NCBI RefSeq assembly: GCF_001638985.1
Contig: NW_017265137.1
Coordinates: 2,964,192 to 3,028,191 of the forward strand
Reading direction: 5' to 3'
Length of the DNA stretch: 64,000 bases
Source: Phycomyces blakesleeanus NRRL 1555(-)
Taxonomy: Eukaryota > Mucoromycota > Mucoromycetes > Mucorales > Phycomycetaceae
A program made the position numbers and the translations under genes. Shown here piece by piece: positions 10,014-21,271 of the stretch. The notes under the pieces were generated by a model that saw only the letters and a list, made by a program, of their open reading frames with translations, was not told the DNA's origin and made no database searches. Each line of letters begins with the position of its first letter. Positions within the stretch are counted from its first letter, which is position 1.

Positions 10014-11355
10014 CACTCACAATCAAAAACGTTTCAACCCCTGCAAAAAATGCCTAAAAAAATCGAAAAATAAAAATAAAAACATTGTTTTCTCTCAATA
10101 TTATTAATCAAATCCAACATGCAAGACGCAAATTCATCAGAAAACACCCATGGATCATATGAAAAGGCCAATCCCTATAAATACAGATGTATTATGTACA
10201 TGTATTTAGCAAATTACGGGGCGACCCAGATTTCATTGGTGGTTGGCATGAGTCTGTCAACTGTCAAGTACATCGTTAAGAGAGTGGACAAGACAGGATC
10301 GCCTGAGTCAAGAAAAGGGTCCAGACAACCTAGAAAGATTGATGAGAGGACAGAAAGACACCTTGTTCAAATAGTTTGTAAGGACCCCTTTGCCTCATTT
10401 TCTAGGCTAAGGGCTTCCTTAAAGAACATGGAGGTATTTGTCTGCAGAAAGACAATAATCAGTTTTCTGAAGCGTTTGGGCTTCAGATCATATATCGCAG
10501 CTCACAAGCCAGCTTTAACCAAAAGCCACAAGAAAAGAAGGCTGGAATGGGCCCGTGAGCATGTGAATTGGACAGATGACCAGTGAAGAGGTGTAGTGTG
10601 GTCAGATGAATCATGGTTCACAGTTGAGGGTAATGATGGAGGAGCTAGAGCTATCAGGAAAGTCAGCAAAAGGTTCAAGAAAAAAAATATCATCAAAGAA
10701 ACCAAGTGAGGGAAGGGTAGTGTGATGATCTAGAGCTGTTTCTGGGCCAGTGGTTTTGGCCCTTTGGTGTTCCTAGATGGTAACGCAAACCAAGATCAAT
10801 ACGTAAACACTTTGGCTCAGAACTTCCTCCCTTGGTTCCAAAATCTTTCGTGGGAACAAAACAGGAGCTTTGTGTTCCAAGAGGATAACGCCAGCTGTCA
10901 TACTGGGTTGTACTTGAGGTGGTGGAAAGATAGCCATGAGATCCGAGGTTTTGACTACTGACCCACTCAAAGCCTGGATCTCAACTCTATTGAGCATCTC
11001 TGGTGGGCTCTCAAGAGGCGCATGAGTGATGAGAGGGCCAGTATTAACAATGTTGAAGATCTGAAGGTTGTAATGCAAAGAGAGTGGTGAAGGATAGGTC
11101 TCGAACTTTCATCAACTTTGGCTGGAAGCATGCAGCATCGATGCCAGGCTGTAATTGAGGCCAAAGGAGATCATACGAAGTATTGATCTTTTATTTTTTT
11201 CTATATTTCAATAATAAACATATATATAATCTTTTATTTGAAGTTTGAATACTTTAGCTTTTATTACTGAGGAGCAGTTGCATGTTGAATACATGCCATG
11301 ATTTCTCTCATGCATTTTTTGGGCTCAGAGATCGAAACGTTTTTGATTGTGACTG
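10014..11355 (+). mobile_element. Tc1-like element nested in the MULE
   Basis: 1342 bp, flanked by TA on both sides (10012-10013 and 11356-11357). The terminal inverted repeats begin CACTCACAATCAAAAACG on the left and CAGTCACAATCAAAAACG on the right, read inward, and extend about 45 bp to AAAAAATGC. It encodes one transposase. It sits inside the MULE DDE coding region: TIDCSIAEVNAIT follows directly on the right side. Confidence 0.92.
10119..11186 (+). pseudogene. Tc1/mariner transposase, five in-frame stops
   Basis: 355 codons in one frame from ATG 10119 to TGA 11184-11186. The N-terminal paired-type HTH (residues about 20-110) contains ISLVVGMSLSTVKYIVKR. The DDE domain has VWSDESWF (first Asp), FQEDNASCH (second Asp) and LDLNSIEHLWWALKRR (Glu), giving a DD34E layout. 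Premature stops lie at 10584 (TGA), 10707 (TGA), 10731 (TAG), 10959 (TGA) and 11088 (TGA). Family alignment expects Trp at most or all of these sites, so each fits TGG to TGA or TAG. There are no indels. It catalyses cut-and-paste at TA in intact relatives. Confidence 0.9.
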
Positions 11356-11357
11356 TA

Positions 11358-11919
11358 TATTACTATCGATTGTAGTATTGCTGAAGTTAATGCAATTACA
11401 GCAGCATTGCCACAGACCATCATCCATTTCTGCAAGTTTCATATTTTGCATATCTGACAGCATAATTTAGACAGCAAAATAAAGCTTGATGCTTCATACA
11501 CATCAGAACAACTTAGCAAATACAAGTATGAGCTCAATGTCAATCTCAAAAATATACTTATTGAATCAGATGAGGATGAATTTTTGAAAAAATCCAGGAG
11601 TTTAGGCTTTGTATACAAAGTCAGCAACAATTCCTGGCTTATTTCAAACATAAATTGATTGGAACAGAAGAATTGTTGAGAAGATAGGGAAGGCCATATG
11701 TTGCAAATGACCACCAAAGATATTTGGCAAACAATTATATCGAATCGTGACACAACCAATTGAAAACAATATACTTTGGCCGTACTCACATAAGACGATT
11801 GGACCATCTTGTCTTTATTTTGACAAACTATGTGGAGTTCTTTTATGATGAAGAAGTGGAACGAATCCACATACAAAATGAACAAATGGGTCCAATTGAA
11901 AATGAACTTGCTCAACACT
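11358..11919 (+). pseudogene. MULE transposase DDE domain, second half
   Basis: It opens with TIDCSIAEVNAITAALPQ and IIHFCKFHI, the second catalytic Asp region of MULEs (xDCSxAE..AI). After a decayed stretch with stops it ends with NYIES(stop)HNQLKTIY, RTHIRRLDHLVFILTNY and MGPIENELAQ. The TGA in NYIES*HNQ replaces Trp. The reading frame passes exactly across the solo LTR insertion into 12343. Confidence 0.75.
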
Positions 11920-12341
11920 TGTGAAGTTTTATAGAATAAAATCAACAGTAAAAAAGATTGAGACGTATATAAGAATACTTTGAGACTGTATATAGATTGT
12001 CTTTATTAAAGAATACAAAGTTGTCCTTTTTATATCAAAACACGATCTGCTTTGTCAGTCACATCTTAATTTCTTAAGTCTGAGTTCATTTAGATATTAG
12101 AGAGCTGGTACTGCTATGTTTATAATTTAATCTAATTGCAGTGTTCTCATATTAACTCAGTGCTTACTGAGCTGTCATAATTACAGTACTTACTATAATT
12201 AATTATTGGTCTTATTGATTTACCATAAGTAAAATAAATAAATTATTCATTTGTTCTTATAATAATAGCTGTTTTACTATAATAATAGGAATATGTTCTT
12301 AGATGTAATAAATCCAATAACCAAGTGTCTGGATCACCACA
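11920..12341 (-). repeat. Solo LTR of gypsy family C
   Basis: 422 bp, the reverse complement of the intact LTR at 53428-53848 (421 bp), with TG...CA ends (TGTGGTGATCCAG ... AACTTCACA). The flanks ACACT and GCACT look like a 5-bp target duplication with one mismatch. Removing the LTR and one flank restores the MULE reading frame (ELAQ-HSFSVN). The internal region was therefore lost by LTR-LTR recombination. Confidence 0.9.
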
Positions 12342-12342
12342 G

Positions 12343-12933
12343 CACTCTTTTTCTGTCAATACCATACAAGATGACATGCTCCCTTTCATGATCATTAATT
12401 CTCTTAATGAGATTGGCAATAGCATGGAGAACTCTAATGGCAAGTGGACAGTAAAGTCATTTACAGGTGAAACACAATAGTATCAGGTTAATGTATCAAA
12501 CAATCTGATACAAAATTGCACTTGTTCCAATTTTGCTTCACGTCAAATTCCCTGTAAACATGCACATCTCCTAAAGAGATTTATTGGTCTAGACTTTGCG
12601 TATACAGTTCAAAGGGAAAACAACCACCTCCAACTGCAAAGATTGCTTGCATCTGAGCATGAAGTGGCAGTTGTTAATGAGAAAGTTGAAAATGAAACAA
12701 ACACAGTTGTTGTAAGTGGTAGAAACAATTCTGTTTGGTTGCAAAGAATCATAGCCCAAAATACAACACTTCATCATCAAAGAGAAGACTTAGAGCAGTT
12801 GATGAATGTTCCAGAAATTGATGAAGCCGAATTACAAGTGATTAGTGATTTACTTGGGGAAGCAATGAATTGTATAGACACTTTTAGAAATGCAAACTCT
12901 TCCTGCTTTAGAAATCATAATACACAAAGATAA
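12343..12933 (+). pseudogene. MULE transposase SWIM zinc finger and C-terminus
   Basis: It reads HSFSVNTIQDDMLPF, one TAG (12478), then the SWIM zinc finger CTCSNFASRQIPCKHAHLL (CxC...CxH). SWIM fingers follow the DDE domain in MULE/FAR1 proteins. A coiled-coil-like tail follows (LLASEHEVAVVNEKVE, TTLHHQREDLEQLM) to TAA at 12931-12933. Bases 12934-13054 are A-rich with no coding content. Confidence 0.8.
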
Positions 12934-13054
12934 TAAAAAAATTACAATTATGTTCTATAATAATATGTTTTGATAAAAAGAAAAAAAAATCTAAAAAAAA
13001 AACATTAAGATTCCAAAAGAAACAACAAAAGTAAAAGCTGTCACTGCTTCTACA

Positions 13055-13146
13055 CATCCTTATAATTTAAAGCCCCTAGCAACATAAAAAAAGTAGATCC
13101 CCCAAGTAATTTAAACTCGGCGCACAAGGAAATAAGTAGGTACCTT
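13055..13146 (+). repeat. MULE right terminal inverted repeat
   Basis: The inverted partner of 8797-8894. It contains the complementary ATCCTTATAATTTAAAG and CCCCCAAGTAATTTAAA cores. Confidence 0.75.
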
Positions 13147-13931
13147 ATACCCAAACCCCCAATTTCATTCTGTTTCTTAAATAATTAGAATATCTATCTA
13201 CATCATCACCTCAGAAATACCTGTCACCCACTAAAAATTATACTTCTTTCCCCTAATTTTATACACTTCTTTCTCGCTGATATTTATTTACAATATTTTT
13301 TATTACATTTTTATTAGACTTCATTATTATACTATTATTCTATTTTTTTACTTTACTTTACTACACTGTTATTATATTATTACTTTACTTCTATTCTATC
13401 TCACTATATTTTTACTTTACCTTTATTCAATTACTATATTTTTACTATACTTTTATTTTATCCTCTCTATACTTTTCTATTCCACTTCTACTATCAACAC
13501 CAGTTACATATAGTAAAATGTTTTACTTGACTTTCTTTTATTTCCCTCAAAAAATTATTTTAACCAAACATTTTTGTTTATAAAAGAAACAACTTTTTTA
13601 ATCAATAAAATTATCATTCTATCCTTGATCTTATTTATTTTTGTCTGTTATTATCATTATTCTTCATTTATACACAGTGTCTTTGTTCTTTGGAGTGTTG
13701 TCTGTCGATCTTGATATATTTGGTTTCTCTGTTTTCTCTTTTCTGTCTGTCTCAAACTTTGTTGTGGTCACAATTTCCATTTTTATTTTCTCCCTATTTT
13801 TTCTACCTGTCTGCCACCAATTCTTACCTGTCAAATTACCTATTCGCTTCTATTCTTATTGTATTCTTCTTCTTGTATTTCATAATTCATATTACATTTA
13901 TTTGCTAAGTGATACTGTTACAATTCACACA
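13147..13931 (+). repeat. LTR of family A, copy 2, right fragment
   Basis: Continuation of the LTR split by the MULE. It is T/C-rich with TATAAAAG near 13580 and AATAAAATT near 13605, then CTTACCTGTCAAATTACC, ATTTGCTAAGTGATAC and an end near CACACA (13931), just ahead of gag. Similarity to 7430-8067 supports the pairing. The end is approximate. Confidence 0.55.
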
Positions 13932-14006
13932 TCAAATTGAAGGTCGTGCTAAGGAATTCTTTTTCCATTTTTTTAAACTTATCTTACTCAAACTGTGCTG
14001 TGGAAT

Positions 14007-15655
14007 ATGCCTCCTTCTTCTTCTCCTGCTCCCATGAGAGAACGAAAATCATCCAACATCTCCAAGTACCTCTTGGCTTCGGAAATGTTTGTCAGTGGCC
14101 CAAACGGCGAGTCTCTTTCCTGGTTACTGCATATGAATCAACTAAAGAAAGGTGTTGGTATGACCAATGAAGAAGCAATTCTGGTAGCAGCCACTCACTT
14201 CTATGGCATGGCTGCCAAGTGGTGGGCCATCCATGAGGCCAAAGTCACGACGTGGGAAGTCTTCTTAGAGGGGTTCAAGAAGCAGTTTGCCTCCCAGCAG
14301 ATGGAAGACGTCTGGTGGACCGAAATCGACAAGACAAGGCAAAGCATGGGACAAAGCATTGGTGAGGTAGCTCTCCACCTGCAAGAGCTTTTTGGTCTAG
14401 TCGCTTTGGCCAATGAGGCCCAGAAAATCTGGATTTTATTGAAAGCTCTCCGTCTGGAGATCACTTATGAGGTGGAGAAGTCTGGTCTTTCTTGCTTCTG
14501 AGACGAGTTGGTTCGTTGGGCCACTAAGGTGGAGGTGGTCAAAGAGAAGTATTGTCGTTCTGGTTTGTGCCCAGTCCCTGAGTTTGGTCACTTCTCCAGA
14601 CAAGGTTTGGTGTCCAAGAACTCCTTCGTGGAGGATGCCCTCTCTGAGCTCATTCAAGAATTCAAATCTATAAAGATCCATTTGGTTAACACTCGTCATT
14701 ACCTTCCTCAAGCTTCTAGTTCTTCTGGATTTGGTTTGCCTGGCTTTGGTAGTTCTGGTGCTGGTGGTTCTGGTTCTGGCTTTGGTGGTTCTTGTCCTGG
14801 TGGTTTTTGTCCTGGTGGTTCTGGTGGGTTCTCTGGTTCTGATCCTCAAACTTATCATTGTTTCTGGTGCAGGGAAGAGGGTCATATCAAACCCAATTGC
14901 ACCAAGCGTTTGAACAAGGACAACGATTTGGGAAAAGGTCAAGGGCGTCAGTAAGTTTTGCTGATGCCCGTAATCAACCTAAGGTGTCTGTCTCTAAGGA
15001 CACTGCTGTCAACATAGTTGAGACCGCTCTGGTGTAGGCTGCTGAACTTGCTAGGGTGGTTGACTCATCGTCTTTTAAAGGTCCATACACTTGTAACAAA
15101 GGAAAGGCTGTTGAAAAAACAGTACCATTACACACTCTCTCAAACACGCTTCTGCTGCTTCAACAGCACTTATATGCACAGGGTCAGCTTAACACTTTCC
15201 CTACCAACAATACCTATATGACTTCAGCTTCTGATCTCTCTCCTCCTGTTCATTCTTCCCCTTTGGCCCCCAAGCCCCATCATTTGCGTCCGCCTCCGAG
15301 AGAACTCCCAGTACACATCAGTCACAAAGATGTCTGGGAGAGACTGAAGAGCGTGGACGCCAGTCTTTCTCTGGCCAATTGGCTTCTCTTAGACAAGTGT
15401 GCGTCCAAGGACGTCAAGGACAGCTTGCGTTTCTTATCCGGCTGGAAGCAGAAGGTTGTTGCCTCTGGGGTGAACATGGTCCATCACCAAGAGGAATCGT
15501 CAGACGGCGAGTCTTTTTATTCAGACGATTGGGAAACCCAGTCCCTGGAGACCGATGCAGCAAACCTGAATTCCAATAGCAAGCTCAATGGATATGACAG
15601 CAATGACACAGTCTACAACTATCACTACAACTATAAAGACTTTGCGTCAAGTTAA
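14007..15655 (+). pseudogene. Ty3/gypsy family A gag and gag-pol junction, truncated
   Basis: It starts at the ATG of MPPSSSPAPMRERK after the LTR. The retrotransposon gag domain includes WLLHMNQLKKGVGM, ATHFYGMAAKWWAIHEAK and FKKQFASQQ, with TGA at 14499. A Gly/Ser-rich linker (14730-14845, GFGSSGAGGSGSG type) leads to the zinc knuckle CFWCREEGHIKPNC. The frame is lost near 14945. In the next frame ASVSFADARNQPKV leads to a TAG near 15036 and then to the conserved block ISHKDVWERLKSVDASLSLANWL, given here in two parts: ISHKDVWERLKSVDA and SLSLANWLLLDK. Protease, RT and integrase are missing because CACTA-A is inserted at 15662. Confidence 0.8.
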
Positions 15656-15661
15656 CCTCTG

Positions 15662-16682
15662 CACTGGAAAAAAGTAGGAAAATACTGACATGTATATATG
15701 GGCAAATGGTACTGGAATAACGTGATATATCATAGTTGATATTCTTTTCCACTAGGTTTTAAGGTCATCTAGCACTGTATGTGTGAGACTTACAAACACT
15801 ACAGTATATGTAAATGGGGGGTTTCTCAAGTAAGGTTTGGTAGCACTTTTGATATACTTGTTATGCTTAATAAATAAATAGAAATATTTAAAACTATGGA
15901 TTTATCTCAGTATTCTTGACATAGAACAGGAAAGATCAAATACGGATTATGTCATATATATTGCTCTAATGGTTTATCTGTACTACATCTCATCTTTACT
16001 GACCACCTTTACTGACCATCTATACTGACAGTTCTTTAAAACCTCAAATCAACAACAACAAAAAAATACATCTTTAAAATTATGGACCAGTTATATATTT
16101 TTTATTTATTTGGTTTCCCATTCTTATTAGGCTGGTAATGTTTTACACTTTTATTTTTATTGGAAAGAATAGAATGTTTCTAGGTTTCAAATCTAATAAA
16201 GCTATTTTATATCCCCAGCTACTTTTTGCTCAGCCGGCTTGTTATATTTGGGATGAAAATTTTTCTACAAAAAACAAATACTTGAAGAAAATGAGGTGCA
16301 CGTTACCTTTTTTTAGGGGTAAGATCAGTACCATTTGAGAATAGATAAAGCATTAGTGATGGGAGTGCGTGCGTGTTTTATACTGAAAATTTTATGTACT
16401 AATTAATACTTACATTGGAAATACCCAGTATAAATGGACAAAGAAATAAAACATTTACAGTAAAGCATGGGATTATGATTTCTTTGACTATAAAATAATA
16501 GGAAAGAATTAATTTTTGTGAATTGCATGATAAAATAATTGATTTACACACCAAAGGCAAAGGATTTTTTTGCAGACCAAGATATTATCTGTAAAGCAAT
16601 AATATCATCTCTACTAGAGAATATACATTAATATACAGTATAAATAATATTATTGTATGTATAGAAGTAAATAAAGGCTTAC
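15662..16682. other. CACTA-A left terminal and subterminal region
   Basis: AT-rich with no convincing gene. A short direct repeat TACTGACCACCT / TACTGACCATCT / TACTGACAG lies near 15995-16030 and could be a subterminal transposase-binding array. A 66-codon open stretch at 16138-16338 has no recognisable features and is not called a gene. Confidence 0.4.
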
Positions 16683-17260
16683 CATGGCAATGACAATAGC
16701 ATGAGATAGAAGTTCTTGAGGCATGGCACATTCATAAGAGGGATGTTCATCTATAATAGAAATTATATTCAGTTAGATAAATATTAAAAAGAAATATATT
16801 AAAATAAAATAAAATATTACTATGTCAATATCTGTGTTTGATTGTAGAGAGTATTTTTGGCGATGTGGCCTATGTTAAAGAAAGAAAAAAGTCAGAATGA
16901 TTGTATGGAATGATAGCATAAAGTATATTTACTAACCCTGGCTAATCTGGATGACTGTTGTGAAGATGGCGCATCAGAATGAAATGAAAAGTGAGTTTCT
17001 ATGATATTAAAATATATTGTTATTTTTTAGCTATATATAAAAAAGTATATATTTCTTTTAAAACAAAGAAAGTGCCTTACCATAAAACCTTGCGAGTGTA
17101 AAAAGTGAAGAGAGAGAAACAGAGAGAATACCTATGACAGACAAAAAAATTAATTCTTTTGTTCTTTGTAAAGAAGTATTTTGAACCAAAAACAATCTTA
17201 CCAGAAAAATTTGCAAATATAACAAGAATTGAAAAGAGAGAGAAAAGAGGGAAATAACAA
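16683..17260 (-). other. Candidate micro-exon gene of CACTA-A
   Basis: Minus-strand chain of short exons with good GT/AG borders: e1 ending at 17202, e2 17131-17081, e3 16998-16937, e4 16869-16821, e5 16750-16683. Conceptual translation keeps frame through all of them: a hydrophobic start (FPLFSLFSILVIFANFSG), then ETHFSFHSDAPSSQQSSRL, a stop replacing a likely Trp, and NEHPSYECAMPQELL. Intron phases (1,1,0,1) equal those of the matching chain in CACTA-C (47050-47635). It may encode a small secreted or membrane peptide. It is unrecognised and could be coincidence. Confidence 0.4.
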
Positions 17261-17668
17261 AAAACAAATAAAAAAAGCAAAAAAAAAATCTTAAAAAAAA
17301 AGAAAAAAGTGTGTTTAAAACAAAAGACTAAAATGATTTCATCAAGTCCCAAAGCAATATGAAAACCAATTTACATCCCAGTCATTACAAGAAGTATTAA
17401 TAGAGATTGTTATATTAAATATATTTTGAATATATATAATAACCATACCTTTCATATAATATACTTTCCCTTGCTCTTACTCTCTTGCTACTTACTACAT
17501 TTATACTCTCAAATAAACACACTTGTTCTAACAATTCAAGTATGTAAGCTTGATACAATTTACTTTTAATTTAATTTAAATAAATTTAATTGTAGAATGA
17601 CAGCAATAATAATAATATAATCTGAAACTAATCACTATAATGTTTCATTTTATTATATTCTGTAGACA

Positions 17669-18852
17669 ATGACTAACATAAGACGTGAATGCACAATTGC
17701 CTTTCGTCCTGTTGAGACTACCAATCAGCAGCTTATGAAAATACTTTCTACTGTGAGAGTGGATATGTCTACCATAAAAGGACAAATCGGCAATGTTGAG
17801 CAAACTCTGACCAACATGAATGGCAGAATTGGCGTTCTTGCCACCACCAGCACCAACACCATCAGTGCCATAGATAGTTTGGCCAGAGCTCCCCTTGCTG
17901 CTCCTGTGAGAGCCGAACTCACTGTTGCTGCACCTGTTGTCATCTCCAACCATGAGCCTACCTGTGAAGAATCTAATGCAGTTTATGTGAGTAACATATT
18001 ATAAAATATTTTATTAATTCATTTTCTCATGATTTATTTATCAGGCACATATTCACAACCCTATGTAGAAACCCAAGCTTAGCTTGAGAACGCCAGAAAA
18101 TATCCTGGCCAACAACCTCAAGCCCAGATGGGATACAAATGTTCCTTTCAACAAATCTCCTGACAGAGAGATAGCCGAGAGACTTCTTTCTAACCTTGAG
18201 TGCAGGTTTGGTTCCTCTAGTATGAGATGGAGTGACCTCCAAAAGAGGTTGCACACCAACTTCACTAGTAGAACCTGTTGTGAGAGAATGTCTGACAATG
18301 AGATAGTAGAAACAAACACTCTTACACAAAGAGCAGCCCATGCAGATGATGTGAGTATTATGCTAATATATATAGTTTATAGTTGAAAATTAAAATTAAA
18401 AATAACAAATTAACAAAACTTATTACTAGAATAAGTGTTACCATATACTGGCATACAAAGACAATAAGGAGACCATTGATCTTGTATTGCTCAGAGACTG
18501 TGCCAACACTCTCCAAAAAGCAGTAATGTCAGATGGAGAGTCTGCCAATGAAATGGACGAGGATGGCATAAAACATGTCATTCATATTATACAACCGGGC
18601 TGGAGAAGCGATGAGGTAGATTAATTTGGAGTAATACTTTTGTATTGGTATATTATTATATTGAGTGAATTATTAACAAATATATTTCAGTGCAACCGTT
18701 TCATTGCACTTGTTGACACTTATGCTGTCCAGGCTATGGGGTCAAGTGCTAATCAAAGGATTCATAGGATCACTACTAGTGTGTCCAACTCAGCAGTCCC
18801 AAATAATATTAGCTCCAATTTTCCTCGGTGGGCTCTTAGAGACGGGCTCTGA
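17669..18852 (+). pseudogene. CACTA-A accessory gene (four exons, one stop)
   Basis: Exons 17669-17986, 18045-18350, 18430-18615 and 18691-18852 give 324 codons. Exon 1: coiled coil with hydrophobic repeats (MKILSTVRVDMSTIKGQ, NVEQTLTNMNGRIGVL) and an Ala/Pro-rich end. Exon 2 (exactly 306 nt): LKPRWDTNVPFNKSPDREI, MRWSDLQKRLHTNFTSR. Exon 3: VMSDGESANEMDEDG ... GWRSDE. Exon 4: CNRFIALVDTYAV ... PRWALRDGL. The only stop is TAG at 18066, where copy C has Trp. It converges on the transposase. By analogy to TnpA of plant CACTA elements it may bind DNA at the ends. The family is unrecognised. Confidence 0.7.
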
Positions 18853-18981
18853 ATAAAAAAAATGTTTCTTTCTTTTTATCTACGTATTACTTTTTACATA
18901 CAAAATACTATCAATATATATAGGGAATTTGTTCTGTTTTTTTTGTATAAGAAAAGGAAATTCAAGTGGGGTTTTTTTATT

Positions 18982-20999
18982 TTAAGCATAAAGCTTTTTT
19001 GGCAAAGCAATTACTAACCTCTTACTAACATTTCTATTTGTAGTAATCCCGGCTGTAGCAATCTCTAAAAAGATGTGGTGCACAGGTACAATGCAATGGT
19101 GACTATCAGGAGAGAAGGTGGGAAGACAAAACTCAAGACCGTCATCCTCACGCGATCTATCAGAGGAAGTATTAAACCACTTGATATATGCAAATACATG
19201 TTGATGATCATGAACCATGCGAGTCAGATGGAGATTGCTGTTAGAAGGGTGTGTAAAGAAGTGTGTGAAGAGATACTGTATTTGTCCAGCATAGACTAGG
19301 GTATTTCTACTGTCACTACCAACAAACATTACGTGGACAAGAGAACCACAACTAGCTGAACCGTTTTTACCATGGTACTGTTGACCAAGTAAGTCAATAA
19401 ACTTCAACTTTGTGATTTCATTGTCAACAAAGGAGTTTGTAAGCGTGGCATATTGATAACTGACAAGGTCGGGAAGATCATAGGATGTTTTGTAGTGCTG
19501 AAGCAGATAGGCATAGTCGGTTTCATCCATCAGTGATGATTTTTTTAGCTGAAGAGAAAAAGTCGAAGGAGGGAGAGGTTCGTTACCCTTTGGAGAAAGA
19601 TGTGGGTTGGACGATGCTAGTAAGAATGATTGCAATTGGAATGGATGGAAGGAGAGGGTAATGACTGTGGTGGTAGATGTGAATTTCGGAGAAAGCTTTG
19701 AGAGAATGTTGAAAAGGGGACGTGACTAGAACTTTTCAGAACAGCATGGACATAGTCACCCTTGAATGCATTTTGAACAAAACTTCTCATATATGTTGTC
19801 TCAAAACTATCTTTTCCATTTGTCTTGATATGCTTCAACAGACCATTGTATCTCTCAAACCCAAAGAGCTAGTAACCGTACACAGGTCCAAAATCACAAA
19901 TGGTCTCGCGAAGATGGAGGTGCAGGTACATGTTGCAGGTAAGGATGGTGGGAGTGTAGAGTTTGGTAGCCTTTTTACAAAACATTTCCAGATAGTTGTG
20001 GGCACTGTTCACTTCATCAAATGTGATGCTTGACTTGATAAGATAGTGGCATGCATGGACAAAATTCATCCAGTTGTTGTACATTTCAAATGGTAGAACA
20101 CTATGCAGAAGAACAGAAGAATACACCAGTACCCAGGATTTCCAGTCGTCAGCTTTCATGTAAGGAAAGCCTTTTCCAATCTTTGATGTCAGCTTTGTAT
20201 GATCTCTCAGAAGGACCATTGTCTCTGCGATTATTTCCATGGCAGCAAACTCTTTGGCTCCAATTGTTTTCTTATCAACCCACTGGTCCATCATTCTCTT
20301 TGGCGTCCCCAGGAATAAATTATGCATGGGATCAATGATCATTCCACGTACTAGATCAAAGTATCCAAGGTGTTGCAACTGCAACCATCAAACATCATAT
20401 TTGACCTCCAGCTGGTGTCTTTCTGAGGGTGTACTCGCACTCTTCCACTTCTCAGCATGTAACCTGTTCTCTACACCCCTATGAATATTCCAAAGAGAAT
20501 AATCGAATCCACTGAAGTCCATCTGATTTGTGTTGGGAAATCTGGGGAACTGGGTTATACACTTGTAGCACGCACATGTACTATTGTGGACTGTAAATCT
20601 ACTTGTTTTCCTGGCAGCAGGGATGTCACACGCAACCATCAGCAAGGCAGCACAGACATTAGCACCAGAAGGGCACTCATAGATCGGGACTCGCATTCCA
20701 ACATACAACTGTTTCATCTCGTCTACCATAGGCTTGAGATTATTATTTATCTTCTTGAATCTTGGCTCCTTGGGACCAGGCATCAGACCAACCAGAATTG
20801 TGTTCTCAGGCTTGAACCGTACCTCTCGAGGCAGATTATTTACAACCAAGTAAATTGCACCAGAAGAGTAACTAACTCCATCAAACGGCTGGAACCAGTC
20901 TATGTTGAGTGTCAATATCAATGAGTGAGAACAAGCAACAAACGAGACACCACTTGCATCCTTCAGCTCTTTTCACATTGCTTCATTGTATACACTGCA
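18982..20999 (-). pseudogene. Tnp2-type transposase of CACTA-A, N-terminally truncated
   Basis: It begins at VYNEAM*KELKD (the TGA replaces Trp seen in copy C) and runs through LTLNIDWFQPFDGVSYS, ENTILVGLMPGPKEP, CDIPAARKTSRF, CACYKCITQFPRF, GMIIDPMHNLFLGTPKRM, IGKGFPYMKADDWKSW, LHLHLRETICDFGPVYGY and LVIALPKKLYA. These are the hallmarks of the fungal Tnp2 (Transposase_21) family. Further stops are TGA near 20385 (Arg in copy C) and TAG near 19866 (Trp in copy C). One frameshift lies near 19630. The N-terminal zinc-finger and acidic exons are missing. Confidence 0.85.
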
Positions 21000-21000
21000 A

Positions 21001-21271
21001 AAGACTGACAATTTGATAATTTAATACAGTTTTATTAGCGTTGTTAAATTTTCAAAAAAAATAAAAAATAAAAATTATATTTTTTTTTTGGTTATAAATT
21101 TTAATCTTTTTTTTTTAGCTGTAAAATTATACCAGCATCACTTTTTCCTCTGTATTTTATGTGTCTTTAATATCATTGTAAATTACACTCAAAAAATATT
21201 TATATTAAAAGTATTATATACTTAAAGAAAAGTAAAATATTTTTTATTTAATACACCTTTTTTAGATAAAA
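21001..21271. other. AT-rich spacer between CACTA-A and Helitron
   Basis: Long A and T runs with no ORF and no recognisable element end. Confidence 0.5.

Larger units (their letters stand above)
8797..13146 (+). mobile_element. MULE (Mutator-like) DNA transposon, nested host
   Basis: It is bounded by terminal inverted repeats of about 90 bp. The left repeat (8797-8894) contains CTACTTATTTCCTTG, TTTAAATTACTTGGGGG and GGGCTTTAAATTATAAGGAT. The right repeat (about 13055-13146) is its reverse complement with some differences. Inside is a Mutator-type transposase in pieces (9014-9586, 9634-10013, 11358-11919, 12343-12933). A Tc1 element and a solo LTR are inserted in it. The element itself splits a gypsy LTR. 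The exact termini and the 8-11 bp target duplication could not be fixed. Confidence 0.75.
15662..21000 (+). mobile_element. CACTA-like element A (right end lost)
   Basis: It starts CACTGGAAAAAAGTAGG at 15662, directly in the gypsy coding region, with CTG at 15659-15661 as the likely left copy of a 3-bp duplication. Its order matches the complete element C read in reverse: TIR, micro-exon gene (minus, 16683-17260), accessory gene (plus, 17669-18852), transposase (minus, 20999-18982). The transposase N-terminal exons and the right TIR are absent. The Helitron lies beyond, so the right part was deleted. Confidence 0.75.

Noticed and set aside
10119..11186. Reassignment of TGA (or TAG) to tryptophan in this organism
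   Set aside because: TGG is common in the same frames. Both TGA and TAG occur at Trp sites. TGA also serves as the natural stop of LINE ORF1 (3554-3556) and Tc1 (11184-11186). Mutation decay explains all cases.
20988..21010. Intron acceptor (TTGCAG) just before the truncated CACTA-A transposase
   Set aside because: Copies B and C have no intron at this place; a truncation point is more likely.
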